From: CAZCBN01 sp964496975
Lineage (GTDB): Bacteria; Planctomycetota; Phycisphaerae; Phycisphaerales; UBA1924
Length of the DNA: 11,061 nucleotides
Assembly: GCA_964496975.1 (NCBI GenBank)
Contig: CAZCBN010000110.1
Location: 1-11,061 of the forward strand
Direction of reading: 5' to 3'
Shown here: positions 1 to 6,786 of the stretch, one piece after another
How the letters are laid out: every line of letters starts with the position of its first letter
Position numbering within the stretch: the stretch's first letter is position 1
Made by a program: the position numbers and the translations under genes
Notes under the pieces: model-generated
Told to the model about the DNA's origin: nothing
Databases searched by the model: none
What the model saw: the letters and a program-made list of their open reading frames with translations, nothing else

Positions 1-113
1 CCGCGGGCTCGGGATCTCGCGCAGCGACGTCGACACGCTGCTCACCCGCCGCCGCAGACTCACCGCAAATGGGTGCACCCCCGCGCCACCCCCCCAGACG
101 GCACAAACCCGCC

Positions 114-563
114 TCACGCCCCCTCGCCCGTCCGCGGCGGCAGCGGTGAGCCCGTCAGGTCAAAGCCCGGCGGCGCCACCCGCGTCTCGGCGCCCGCGCC
201 GTCGCCACCCGGGCTGCGCACCGCCGCCGCCGTCCGGCCCGCCGCGCCGGGGCCCGCCACGGGCTTGCCCGTTGCCCGCGCCAACATCGCCGACCGCGCG
301 CGCTCAAACTCGTCGTCCCCGATCTCCCCCCGCCGGTGCATCTGCCGCAGCTCGTCCAGCAGTCCGCCGCCCGCCATCGCCCCGTCCGACGGGTCGCCCC
401 CCACCATCTGCCGGCGCACAAAGAACACAACCACCGCCCCGACCAGCACCGCGACCAGCAGCACGCCGGTCCACACAAGCGCCGCCTGCGTCGCCCGCGC
501 GTTCCCGGCGCGCGCCGCCTGCGCCACCGTCACGCCCGCGATACTGAGCATCACGCCGATCAC
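114..563 (-). CDS. Small membrane protein with C-terminal SHOCT domain
   Basis: Translates to 149 aa from the GTG at 563. One hydrophobic segment (about residues 28-50, rich in Val/Leu/Ala and ending VVFFVRR) is followed by a short Gly-rich linker and a SHOCT-type helical motif at about residues 67-94 (GLLDELRQMHRRGEIGDDEFERARSAML, split here by description: LxxLxxhxxxGxIxxxEFexxxxxhL). The last 50 residues are Ala/Gly/Pro-rich and probably disordered. SHOCT domains are short oligomerisation or binding modules found at protein termini; no enzymatic role is suggested. A longer reading from the ATG at 605 exists, but GGAGGAGG lies 4 nt before the GTG at 563, so I chose that start. It is the last of five minus-strand genes, 72 nt after the 260-aa protein. 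The exact cellular role is unknown; family assignment is fairly sure. Confidence 0.8.
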   Translation of the reverse strand: MIGVMLSIAGVTVAQAARAGNARATQAALVWTGVLLVAVLVGAVVVFFVRRQMVGGDPSDGAMAGGGLLDELRQMHRRGEIGDDEFERARSAMLARATGKPVAGPGAAGRTAAAVRSPGGDGAGAETRVAPPGFDLTGSPLPPRTGEGA

Positions 564-567
564 CGCG

Positions 568-575
568 CCTCCTCC
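568..575 (-). promoter_or_regulatory. Shine-Dalgarno site fixing the SHOCT gene start
   Basis: On the minus strand this reads GGAGGAGG followed by CGCG and then GTG (563-561). It is the strongest anti-SD match I saw in the window. It favours the GTG over the ATG at 605 upstream and the GTG/ATG at 554/551 downstream, which lie 13-16 nt away. Confidence 0.7.
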
Positions 576-635
576 CCGGGGCCCTTGGGTGCGCCCGGCC
601 CACACCCGGCTGCCCCCCCCGGCCCCCCACCGTCC

Positions 636-1418
636 TTACGCATCGCCCAGCGCGATGGCCTCGCGGATCGGCCCCAGCAGCGAGCCCAGCACCTTGTCCT
701 CAATCAGACGCTGCGCCCGCCCTGTCAACTGGTTGAACACGTCCGGCAGCGCCTTCAGGTCCCCCACCGGCTCGTGCCGACGCAGCGTGACGTACACGCT
801 GATCGGCTCCCCCCGCGCCTCCGGCTCGCCCCGGGCGCCGGGCGACGACCGCGTCTTCACCTCAAAGCTCACCTCCGTCTCCGGCATGATCTCCGACTCC
901 GCGACGGCCGCGTCCGCCCGGCTCCGCAGCAGCAGGCCGAGCAGGGGCTGGAAGTCGATCATCACGCCGTCCGACACGTCCGTCAGCGCCGCCAGGGGCG
1001 AGCCATCAAGCAGCGCCTGCGCCACCAGCGCGTCCTGGTTGCCCCCGGCCGAGAGGTCAAAGCCGTACAGAACCTCCAGGTACTCGATGTCCAGGGGGCT
1101 GATGCTCAAAAAGTACGGCGCCACCTCCAGCACCAGCCGGTGCAGCCCGTACGCCTCGTCAAAGGTCTCGGGGTTCACGACGCCCGAGCGCAGGTTGCTC
1201 GAGCGGATCGCGAGCCAGCGGTGCCCGCCCTCGCCCGGGGGCGTCTCAAGGGCGAGCTCTTCCTTGTAGCGTCGGAAGTTGCTCATCGACGGGAACTCCC
1301 GCCGAACGCGCTCGAACAAATCCAGCATCGTCTCCCGCCCGCGCGGCAGGTCGAGCTTCACCGAGAGCTTGTGGTTCACATAAAAATCGGTGCACAACGC
1401 GCGGTAACTGGCCGTCAT
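636..1418 (-). CDS. Conserved protein of unknown function, 260 aa
   Basis: Starts MTASYRALCTDFYVN and is 260 aa long. It has no signal peptide or membrane segment, so it is probably cytosolic. Well-ordered, conserved-looking stretches include FYVNHKLSVKLDLPRGRET (13-30), a charged helix LFERVRREFPSM (35-45) with FRRYKEELALE (48-58), RWLAIRSSNLRSGVVNP (67-83), the aromatic stretch YFLSISPLDIEYLEVLYGFDL (102-122 region), and EPISVYVTLRR (204-214). From memory, this pattern matches a protein family seen widely in planctomycetes with no assigned function; I cannot name a Pfam entry. The frame stays open upstream to a GTG at 1496, but that extension is only a translated 12-bp tandem repeat (TGRxTGR...), so I start at the ATG. 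There is no SD. TACACT ends 7 nt before the ATG, so a leaderless message is possible. It lies 133 nt downstream of the DUF418 gene. The gene is surely real; its function is unknown. Confidence 0.85.
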   Translation of the reverse strand: MTASYRALCTDFYVNHKLSVKLDLPRGRETMLDLFERVRREFPSMSNFRRYKEELALETPPGEGGHRWLAIRSSNLRSGVVNPETFDEAYGLHRLVLEVAPYFLSISPLDIEYLEVLYGFDLSAGGNQDALVAQALLDGSPLAALTDVSDGVMIDFQPLLGLLLRSRADAAVAESEIMPETEVSFEVKTRSSPGARGEPEARGEPISVYVTLRRHEPVGDLKALPDVFNQLTGRAQRLIEDKVLGSLLGPIREAIALGDA

Positions 1419-1445
1419 GCGGGCCAGTGTACGGGCCCCCGCCCA

Positions 1446-1493
1446 CCCCGTCTCACGCCCCGTCGCACGCCCAGTCCCACGCCCCGTCTCACA
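1446..1493. repeat. Tandem repeat, four copies of a 12-bp unit
   Basis: Plus-strand units are CCCCGTCTCACG, CCCCGTCGCACG, CCCAGTCCCACG and CCCCGTCTCACA, directly abutting. They lie in the 133-bp spacer between the DUF418 gene and the 260-aa protein gene, about 28 bp upstream of the latter's ATG. Because 12 is a multiple of three, the repeat keeps a minus-strand frame open upstream of that ATG and makes a false N-terminal extension. Confidence 0.85.
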
Positions 1494-1551
1494 CACGGCC
1501 GCCCCCGCGCCCGCGGGGCACCTCCAGGCGTCCCCGATCGCCGCAGGCCCG

Positions 1552-2901
1552 TCACGCCGCCGCGGCCCCGCCCGCGGCGCCGTCCGCGACCGCCCGCCGC
1601 CGCATCGGCTGCCGGTGCCAATAGGTCAGCGAGCGCCACGCCCACTCCAGCGGCCCGATCACGAAGTACCGCTGCCACAGCAGGCTGAAGGCGATGTTCC
1701 ACGCCCACACCAGCGCCACCACGCCCCACAGCGCCGGGTACTCCAGCTTGCCGAAGTACCCGAGCCCGTAGCCATAAAAAATCGCCGACGCGAGCAGGGT
1801 CTGGGAGATGTAGTTGGTGAAGGCCATCCGCCCCACCGCCGCCAGCGTCCCGGTGAGCCACCGCGCCACGCCCATCTTCAGGAGCAGCGCAAGCCCCGCG
1901 GCGTAGGCGAGGGACACCCCCGCGCCCGCCGCCTGCGCCCACGCCGACCAGAGCGTGTACGCCGCGGGCGACACCGGCGGCACCGCGACGCCCGCGGCCG
2001 CGGCGGCCTCGGCGGCCATGATCGCCCCGCGCGTGGACGACCACAGCAGGCCCGTGCCCCCGGCGCCCGCCGCCGCCGCAAACACCAGCAGCACGGCGTA
2101 CCCCCGCACGCTGAGCCGCTCGGTGTACACCCCGAGCTTCGCCAGCGCCATGCCGATGAGCATGAGCCCCGTGCCCCACCAGCCCACCGCGAGCGGGATG
2201 AAGATCCAGCTGAACATCGTCATGGGCGCGCGCGCCGCGAGCGCATCCAGATACGACCCCGTGTACGCGCGGACTTGATCTTCGAGCGTGAGGCTGCCGA
2301 ACCCCGCTTCGCCGCCCTCGGGCGACTGGGCGAAGGCTTCCATCAACAACCCCATCGCCGAGAACACCCCGCTGCCGACGAGGTACACCGGCACGCCGAT
2401 CGCGAGCAACGCCCAGGCCGGCAACCGCCGAAGCCACCAGATGAGGCCCATGCCACAGACGGCATACGTCACGAGGATGTCGCCGAACCACAGCAGGATG
2501 CCGTGCATCACCCCAAAGACGAGCAGCCACGCACACCGGGTGTACCACCGCGCCGCGCCGGCCGCGTGCCCTCCGCTCTCGTACTTCTTGCCGAACAGCA
2601 ACGCGCCGGCGCCGAAGAGCGTGGCGAACAGGAACATCATCTTGCCGAGGAAGAACCAATCGTGAACGTTCATACTCCAGCGGTTGACGGCGGTGTCGGC
2701 CAGATCAACCTCCCACGTGGCCGAGTCCATCGGCCGCGCGAAGAACAAGATGTTGGGCACAAAGATGCCCAGGAGCGCAAAGCCCCGCAGCACGTCGATC
2801 AGGTCGACGCGGCCCGCCCTGGCCACCGGCCCCTCGGCCCGCCGGGGCGCCTTGGTCGCCGCGGTGAGGCCCGCCGCCCCGTTCGCACCCGCCGCCGCCA
2901 T
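1552..2901 (-). CDS. DUF418-family multipass membrane protein (YeiB-like)
   Basis: 449 aa from the ATG at 2901. After a roughly 30-residue Ala-rich cytoplasmic lead comes the family's N-terminal signature RVDLIDVLRGFALLGIF (31-47) with VPNILFF. About eight to ten hydrophobic helices follow, for example 84-104, 122-142, 144-158, 163-185, 230-255, 267-287 and 333-343. The C-terminal DUF418 block is clear: VGRMAFTNYISQTL (356-369), FYGYGLGYFGKL (375-386) and GPLEWAWRSLTYW (416-428). The family is thought to sit in the inner membrane and may act in transport; substrates are not known. Its start overlaps the HAD stop codon as TAATG, implying translational coupling. An in-frame ATG at 2937, with a G-rich stretch before it, would add 12 residues and is an alternative start. 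Family call is firm, function open. Confidence 0.9.
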   Translation of the reverse strand: MAAAGANGAAGLTAATKAPRRAEGPVARAGRVDLIDVLRGFALLGIFVPNILFFARPMDSATWEVDLADTAVNRWSMNVHDWFFLGKMMFLFATLFGAGALLFGKKYESGGHAAGAARWYTRCAWLLVFGVMHGILLWFGDILVTYAVCGMGLIWWLRRLPAWALLAIGVPVYLVGSGVFSAMGLLMEAFAQSPEGGEAGFGSLTLEDQVRAYTGSYLDALAARAPMTMFSWIFIPLAVGWWGTGLMLIGMALAKLGVYTERLSVRGYAVLLVFAAAAGAGGTGLLWSSTRGAIMAAEAAAAAGVAVPPVSPAAYTLWSAWAQAAGAGVSLAYAAGLALLLKMGVARWLTGTLAAVGRMAFTNYISQTLLASAIFYGYGLGYFGKLEYPALWGVVALVWAWNIAFSLLWQRYFVIGPLEWAWRSLTYWHRQPMRRRAVADGAAGGAAAA

Positions 2902-3608
2902 TACACCGGATGCGCCATCGCCCGCTGCACCAGCCATTGCACCACCCCCGCGCTGTCGCGCAAGCTGTCCACCGCGTGGTCGGCCCCCGCCTCGAGCAGC
3001 GCCCGGCGGCTCACGCTGCCGCTGGCGACGCCCAGGCTCCAGCACCCGGCCGCGCGCGCGCACGCCACGTCGTGCTCCGTGTCCCCCACCACCACCGCCC
3101 GGTCGGCCCGCGCCGCCCCGCCCACCAGCGTCGACCACCGCTCCAGCGCCACCGCCGGCAGGTGATCGCGCGAGGGCGGCTCGTGCGGCGAATCATCCCC
3201 CCACACGTACACGGCGAACGCCCCCTCGTCAAACCCGGCCGCCGCGAGCTTGGCCCGGCCCGTCGCCTCAAAGTTCCCCGTCAGCACGCCGACCGTGACG
3301 CCCGCCCGCGCGCGCAGCAGCGACACCACTTCCGGAGCACCCGGCATCGGGCGCGCGCAGCCCGCGAGCCTCGCCGGCAGCAGGTCGGTGTACCGGTCGC
3401 GCAGCATCTGCCGGTGCTTGGGCGTGTCGGCGATCCCGTTTCGCGCCAGCACGGCCCGGATCAGCAGCGGGTCAATCCCCCCGCCGAACCGCACGCCCTC
3501 GGTCGTGAACGCGGGCCCAAAAAGCTCGGCCCCGGCCTCGCGCAGCGCCGCGGCCCCGGCGCCGCCCGTGGTGAGCAGGGTCATGTCGATGTCGAGCAGC
3601 ACCAGCAT
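2901..3608 (-). CDS. HAD-superfamily hydrolase, phosphoglycolate-phosphatase-like
   Basis: 235 aa. All HAD signatures are visible. Motif I is LLDIDMTLL, with nucleophile D6 and general acid D8. Motif II is GVLTGN, with T110. A lysine suited to motif III is at K120 (GRAK). Motif IV is VVVGDTEHD, with D176 and D180. A helical cap between residues about 15 and 90 places it in subfamily I, like Gph/beta-phosphoglucomutase-type enzymes. It should be a cytosolic Mg-dependent phosphatase on a small phosphorylated metabolite; the substrate cannot be read from sequence. The ATG at 3608 has AAGGGG about 6 nt upstream. It starts 35 nt after the acylphosphatase stop and its TAA overlaps the DUF418 ATG, so the three genes are probably co-transcribed. 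Superfamily is certain; the narrower call is moderate. Confidence 0.88.
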   Translation of the reverse strand: MLVLLDIDMTLLTTGGAGAAALREAGAELFGPAFTTEGVRFGGGIDPLLIRAVLARNGIADTPKHRQMLRDRYTDLLPARLAGCARPMPGAPEVVSLLRARAGVTVGVLTGNFEATGRAKLAAAGFDEGAFAVYVWGDDSPHEPPSRDHLPAVALERWSTLVGGAARADRAVVVGDTEHDVACARAAGCWSLGVASGSVSRRALLEAGADHAVDSLRDSAGVVQWLVQRAMAHPV

Positions 3609-3643
3609 GACACCCCTTCCCGACGAACCCCCGAACGCCCGCC

Positions 3644-3913
3644 CTAGCGGCGGATCTGAAAACCGGTTTCGCCGGCCGCGACAGGGATGGACTGGGCGTC
3701 GCGCCCCGTCACAAGCCGCCCGACGCGGCGGTCGAGGTCGCGCAGGAACGCGTCCACGGCCTCTGGGTCGCCCTGGGCCTGCAGGCAGACGGTGCCGTCG
3801 GGCTCGTTCCGCACCCACCCGGTGACGGGGTGCGGGGCGGCGGTGTCGCGCGCGGTGGCGCGGAAGCCCACGCCCTGAACCCGGCCCGAAAAAATGATCT
3901 GCGTGCGGATCAC
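3644..3913 (-). CDS. acyP: Acylphosphatase
   Basis: 89 aa, the normal size for a single-domain acylphosphatase. The enzyme hydrolyses carboxyl-phosphate bonds in small acyl phosphates in the cytosol. The active-site loop GRVQGVGFR (10-18) carries the phosphate-binding R18. GWVRNEPDGTV (32-42) carries the catalytic N36, in the standard spacing. The fold continues with the usual VCLQAQGDPEAVDAFL strand-helix segment. No ATG is available at a sensible position. The GTG at 3913 gives the expected N-terminus (VIRTQIIFSGRVQG) and has AAGGGC about 10 nt upstream. It is the first gene of the minus-strand cluster and divergent from the RNHCP gene. I saw no convincing minus-strand promoter in 3914-4000. 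Confidence 0.92.
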   Translation of the reverse strand: MIRTQIIFSGRVQGVGFRATARDTAAPHPVTGWVRNEPDGTVCLQAQGDPEAVDAFLRDLDRRVGRLVTGRDAQSIPVAAGETGFQIRR

Positions 3914-3926
3914 GGCAAGAAAGCCC

Positions 3927-3955
3927 TTGGGGTGCGCGGAGGCCGCGGGTACACT
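3927..3955 (+). promoter_or_regulatory. Possible sigma70-type promoter for the RNHCP transcript
   Basis: TTGGGG (3927-3932) and TACACT (3950-3955) are separated by 17 bp on the plus strand: 3 of 6 matches to the -35 and 4 of 6 to the -10 consensus. Transcription would begin near 3962 and give a leader of about 165 nt before the RNHCP ATG. That leader holds a five-codon ORF (ATG at 3964, MTATA then TAA) and the 16-bp palindrome at 4092. Planctomycete promoter consensus is not well known, so this stays tentative. Confidence 0.3.
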
Positions 3956-4091
3956 ACCGACTGATGACGGCCACTGCCTAAGCCTTGTCGCCCCGCTTCG
4001 CTCGCTCCATCGGAGCCCCGGCGCTGTGCCTGCGCGCTGACGGCGAAGCCCCGACCACAGGCCACACCTCTGTTTGCATCTCTCCCATCGG

Positions 4092-4107
4092 CCCGGTCGC
4101 GACCGGG
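4092..4107. promoter_or_regulatory. 16-bp perfect palindrome upstream of the RNHCP gene
   Basis: CCCGGTCGCGACCGGG is its own reverse complement and ends 22 bp before the ATG at 4130. It could be a dimeric repressor site. As RNA it could be a hairpin with six GC-rich pairs and a CGCG loop just before the start codon, which has no clear SD. In DNA this GC-rich a palindrome of this size can arise by chance. Confidence 0.35.
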
Positions 4108-4129
4108 ACCGACGCGGCGCGTCATCCCC

Positions 4130-4510
4130 ATGTCCAAGCATCATCACACCCGGCGGCACGAGTCGCTCGATTTCACGTGCATCCACTGCAAGCAGCACGT
4201 CCCGGCCAACGCCTGGGGCACCAAACACCGGAACCACTGCCCGCACTGCCTCTTCAGCCGCCACGTGGACGAGTCCCCCGGCGACCGGGCCAGCATGTGC
4301 CGCGCCCCGATGGCCCCCATCGGCGTCGAGGTGCGGGGCGACGGCGACCCCGGCTCGCCCGGGGGGGAGTGGGCCGTCATCCACCGCTGCACCGGCTGCG
4401 GCGTGCTGAAGGCCAACCGCATCGCGGGCGATGACTCGGAACGGGCGCTGCTCGCGCTGGTCCTGCGCCCGCTGGCCCGGCCCGCGTTCCCGCTGGATGA
4501 CCCGAGGTGA
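4130..4510 (+). CDS. RNHCP-domain zinc-ribbon protein
   Basis: 126 aa. It carries the eponymous RNHCPHCLFS motif (34-43). Paired cysteines at C17/C20 (FTCIHCKQ), C37/C40 (HCPHC) and C87/C90 (RCTGCG) form two likely zinc-binding sites. The N-terminus is His/Arg-rich (MSKHHHTRRHE). The RNHCP family is small, soluble, widespread in bacteria and of unknown function; nucleic-acid binding is a common guess for such ribbons but is not shown here. The ATG is the natural start because the family homology begins right after it. No SD is evident. It is divergent from acyP and separated by 231 bp from the response-regulator gene, so it is probably monocistronic. Family recognition is strong. Confidence 0.88.
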   Translation: MSKHHHTRRHESLDFTCIHCKQHVPANAWGTKHRNHCPHCLFSRHVDESPGDRASMCRAPMAPIGVEVRGDGDPGSPGGEWAVIHRCTGCGVLKANRIAGDDSERALLALVLRPLARPAFPLDDPR

Positions 4511-4521
4511 CGCGGCGGCGG

Positions 4522-4563
4522 GCGATGGGCGGCTAGCGACGGGCCATGGGCAATGGGCCACGC
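4522..4563. repeat. Degenerate heptamer tandem repeat (GCNATGG-like)
   Basis: Six abutting 7-bp units begin 12 bp after the RNHCP stop: GCGATGG, GCGGCTA, GCGACGG, GCCATGG, GCAATGG and GCCACGC. The consensus is near GCNATGG. Intergenic short heptamer repeats are known in other bacteria, for example the STRR sequences of cyanobacteria. Whether this one is a dispersed family in the genome cannot be told from one copy. Confidence 0.6.
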
Positions 4564-4586
4564 AAGGTCCGGGAAGCCGGGCACGC

Positions 4587-4602
4587 CGCGTCGGCCGACG
4601 CG
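4587..4602. repeat. 16-bp perfect palindrome in the spacer before the response regulator
   Basis: CGCGTCGGCCGACGCG is fully self-complementary and centred about 147 bp upstream of the response-regulator ATG. A second, smaller hairpin, CGGCGT-CGGA-ACGCCG, lies at 4639-4654. Either may be an operator or a transcript hairpin. No T-run follows, so neither is an intrinsic terminator. The rest of 4564-4741 shows no gene. Confidence 0.35.
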
Positions 4603-4741
4603 CGGCGGCCGCGCGGTGGGTGCCACACGCACGCACGGCGGCGTCGGAACGCCGATACTCCCGGGGCGGCTCGGCAGGGCCACGCGGCCGTCGCGCCGCC
4701 CGAGTGCCTTGGTGCCGCCCGGTCGACGCATGGTGCCACCC

Positions 4742-5413
4742 ATGAGACTGCTCGTGATCGAGGACGACGAACGGCTGGCCGCCCGGCTCTCGCAGGGCCT
4801 GCGCGAGAGCGGCTACACCGTCGACGTCGCGGGCTCGGCGCGGGACGGACTGGTGCTTGTGGGCAGCCGGCCCTACGACGCCGTGCTGCTCGACATCGGC
4901 CTGCCGGGCCAGGACGGCTGGTCGCTCCTCGACCGCCTCCGCGGCCGGGGGGACCGCACGCCCGTGCTCTGCGTGACGGCGCGGGACGCGGTGGACGACC
5001 GCGTGAAGGGGCTCAACCTCGGCGCGGACGACTACCTCGTGAAGCCCTTCGCGTTCGCGGAGCTGCTCGCGCGGCTCCGGGCCGTGCTGCGCCGCGGCGA
5101 CCGGACGGACGACATCGTCCGCGTCGCCGACCTGGAGGTTGATCTGTCCGCACGAAGGGCGAGGCGTGGCGGGCGTGTGCTCGACCTGCGGCCCAAGGAG
5201 TTCGCGTTGCTCGCCGCGCTGGCTCGACGGCCGGGGCATGTCCTGTCGCGGGCGGCGATCGTCGACCGGGTGTGGGAGGCCGACTTTGACTACGAGAGCA
5301 ACGTGGTCGACGTCCAGATCCGCCGGCTCCGCGAGACCGTCGACGCCCCGTTCGCCAACAAGCTCATCCACACCGTCCGCGGAGCCGGGTATGTCCTCGA
5401 AGACCGGTCGTAG
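4742..5413 (+). CDS. OmpR/PhoB-family response regulator
   Basis: 223 aa. The receiver domain (1-117) has the acidic pair D8/D9, phospho-acceptor D51 in VLLDIGLPGQDG, the switch threonine T79 (CVTA) and K101 in DYLVKPF. The C-terminal winged helix (about 125-221) has LRPKEFALL, the recognition-helix region SNVVDVQIRRLRE and the closing hairpin HTVRGAGYVLE. It is a DNA-binding transcription factor activated by phosphorylation from the kinase encoded next. The ATG at 4742 places the start at MRLLVIEDD, the normal N-terminus; the ATG at 4730 would add MVPP only, and neither has a clear SD. The kinase ATG overlaps its 3' end by 23 nt, as is usual for translationally coupled pairs. The closest relatives are regulators paired with CusS/QseC-type kinases; the signal and target genes are unknown. 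Confidence 0.95.
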   Translation: MRLLVIEDDERLAARLSQGLRESGYTVDVAGSARDGLVLVGSRPYDAVLLDIGLPGQDGWSLLDRLRGRGDRTPVLCVTARDAVDDRVKGLNLGADDYLVKPFAFAELLARLRAVLRRGDRTDDIVRVADLEVDLSARRARRGGRVLDLRPKEFALLAALARRPGHVLSRAAIVDRVWEADFDYESNVVDVQIRRLRETVDAPFANKLIHTVRGAGYVLEDRS

Positions 5414-6772
5414 GCCGCTCACGCTCACCGCCCGGCTGAACCTCTTGTACGCGGCCATGATCGTCGTGCTGACGGGCGTGTTCGTGGCGGTGCTGCGGGC
5501 GTTTCTCATCGCCGATGCGCAGAACACGTTTGTCACGGCGATGGACCAGACGAGCGATGTGATCCACCGGTCGCACGACCTGTTCTTTCGCGTCGTCGAG
5601 CAGGCGGGGTACGAAGAGCCGTTCCGGATGATCAGCCCCGAGGGCACCGTCGTCTTCGTCAGCCCCGCGATGGACCGCGACTTCCCCGTCGACATCTGCC
5701 CTCCCGCGGGCGGCGAGCGCGACGTGGTGACGGCCTCGGGCACGCGGTTCAGCCTCGCGACGCGGGAGCGCGAGGGCTGGGTGTACCAGTTCGCGGTGGA
5801 CCGCAGCAGCGACCGCGAGTTTGAGATGCAGGTTTACCAGGCCGCCCTGCTCGTCGCCCTGCCGCTGCTGCTCGTGTGCCTCGCCGCGGGCTACGCGATC
5901 GCCGCGGTGGGCTTGCAACCGGTCCGCGCTCTGGCGGCCCGCATGCGCACGCTCTCGGTCGCCTCGCCCGCGCAGCACCTGCGCACGGCGGATGTCCCCG
6001 CCGAACTGGCCCCGCTCGCGGCGAGCTTCAACGAGGTCTCGACGCGCGTCGGCGACGCGTTCGCCCGGCTCGACGCCTTCGCGGGCGACGTCGCGCACGA
6101 GCTGCGCACCTGCCTGCACCGCATCCGGGGCGACGCGGAGTTTGCGCTCGCCCCGGCCCGCACGGAGGACGAACGCACCGCCACGCTCGCCGACATCGTT
6201 GAGGGTGTCGACGCGATGGCGCGGCTGATCGACCGCCTGCTGCTGCTCGCGCGGCTCGATGACCCGGGGCTTGTCCTTGAGCGGGCGAGCCTGAACGTGG
6301 GCGATGAGGTGCGCCGCGTGGCGGAGTTTTTCCATGCCTCCGCCGCCGAGGCCGGTGTCACCCTGCGGACGCACGCCGAGGACGGGCTCGCGTGGTCACT
6401 CGACCGCGCGCTCTTCCAGCGGGCGGNNNNNNNNNNCGGGCGGTCAGCAATCTCGTCGCCAACGCCGTGGCGCACACGCCGCCGGGGGGCGAGGTGGCGA
6501 TCGAAGCCACGCGCGAGTCCGACGCGCTCGTTCTCTCTGTGCGCGACACCGGCGCCGGGATCGACCCCGCGTCCATCGACCGGCTCACCGAACGCTTCTA
6601 CCGCGCGCCCGGCGCCGCGGCCGCCGGGGGCACGGGGCTGGGCCTCGCGATCGTGAAGAAAATCGCCCGCGTCCACGGCGGGGACCTCATCCTCACGAGC
6701 CAACCCGGCGTGGGCACCCAGGCGACGATCCGCGTGCCGATGCGCTCCATGACACCGATGTCATCTTCGTGA
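5391..6772 (+). CDS. Membrane sensor histidine kinase, interrupted by an artefactual N-gap
   Basis: Starts at the ATG at 5391 with GGAG 6 nt upstream. TM1 is at about residues 17-40 and TM2 at about 150-174; between them lies an extracytoplasmic sensor of about 110 residues with no recognisable fold. A HAMP-like segment follows (175-228). The H-box is FAGDVAHELRTCLHRIRG, with H236. The ATPase domain has an N-box (NLVANA, N352), G1 (DTGAG, D380), an F-box (ERFYRA) and G2 (GGTGLGL, 407-412). As written, ten Ns at 6427-6436 break the frame. The flanks share CGGGCGG, and joining them through it gives RAVSNLVANA and a continuous 454-aa kinase, so the gene is almost certainly intact. The H-box has Cys where HELRTP has Pro, which is odd. 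It phosphorylates the response regulator encoded just upstream. Residue numbers after 345 assume the merge. Confidence 0.93.
6427..6436. other. Ten-N assembly gap inside the kinase gene
   Basis: The seven bases before the gap (6420-6426) and after it (6437-6443) are both CGGGCGG. The simplest reading is two contigs that overlap by 7 bp and were padded with Ns. Removing 17 nt restores the kinase frame across the N-box. Confidence 0.9.
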
Positions 6773-6786
6773 CAGGGTGCTGACAG
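6749..6786. promoter_or_regulatory. TGACA repeat cluster, possible OmpR/PhoB-type binding site
   Basis: An inverted repeat ATGACA-CCGA-TGTCAT (6749-6764) is followed by TGACAG (6770-6775) and TGACAG (6781-6786), an 11-bp direct repeat. A further TTGACG lies at 6804. OmpR/PhoB-type regulators typically bind direct repeats spaced 11 bp, and CTGTCA, the reverse complement of TGACAG, is the half-site of the enterobacterial Pho box. The cluster spans the kinase stop codon and lies 106 bp before the esterase ATG, so it could be bound by the regulator encoded upstream. Orientation is opposite to the downstream gene compared with classical Pho boxes. Confidence 0.35.

Noticed and set aside
1..113. 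Possible gene fragment at the left edge: minus-strand GTG starts at 78 or 63, or a plus-strand reading ending near 149.
   Set aside because: Both strands share high-GC wobble positions, there is no clear SD, and the piece is too short to recognise. The minus-strand start is the more likely, but I cannot support a call.
73..1269. Long plus-strand open frame of 398 codons.
   Set aside because: It is rich in Ser/Pro/Arg/Ala with no domain and lies opposite two well-supported minus-strand genes; a GC-rich antisense shadow.
3914..5743. Very long minus-strand open frame extending acylphosphatase to 699 residues.
   Set aside because: Only the last 89 residues match a family; the rest is antisense to the RNHCP, response-regulator and kinase genes. 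The GTG at 3913 gives a normal-size enzyme.
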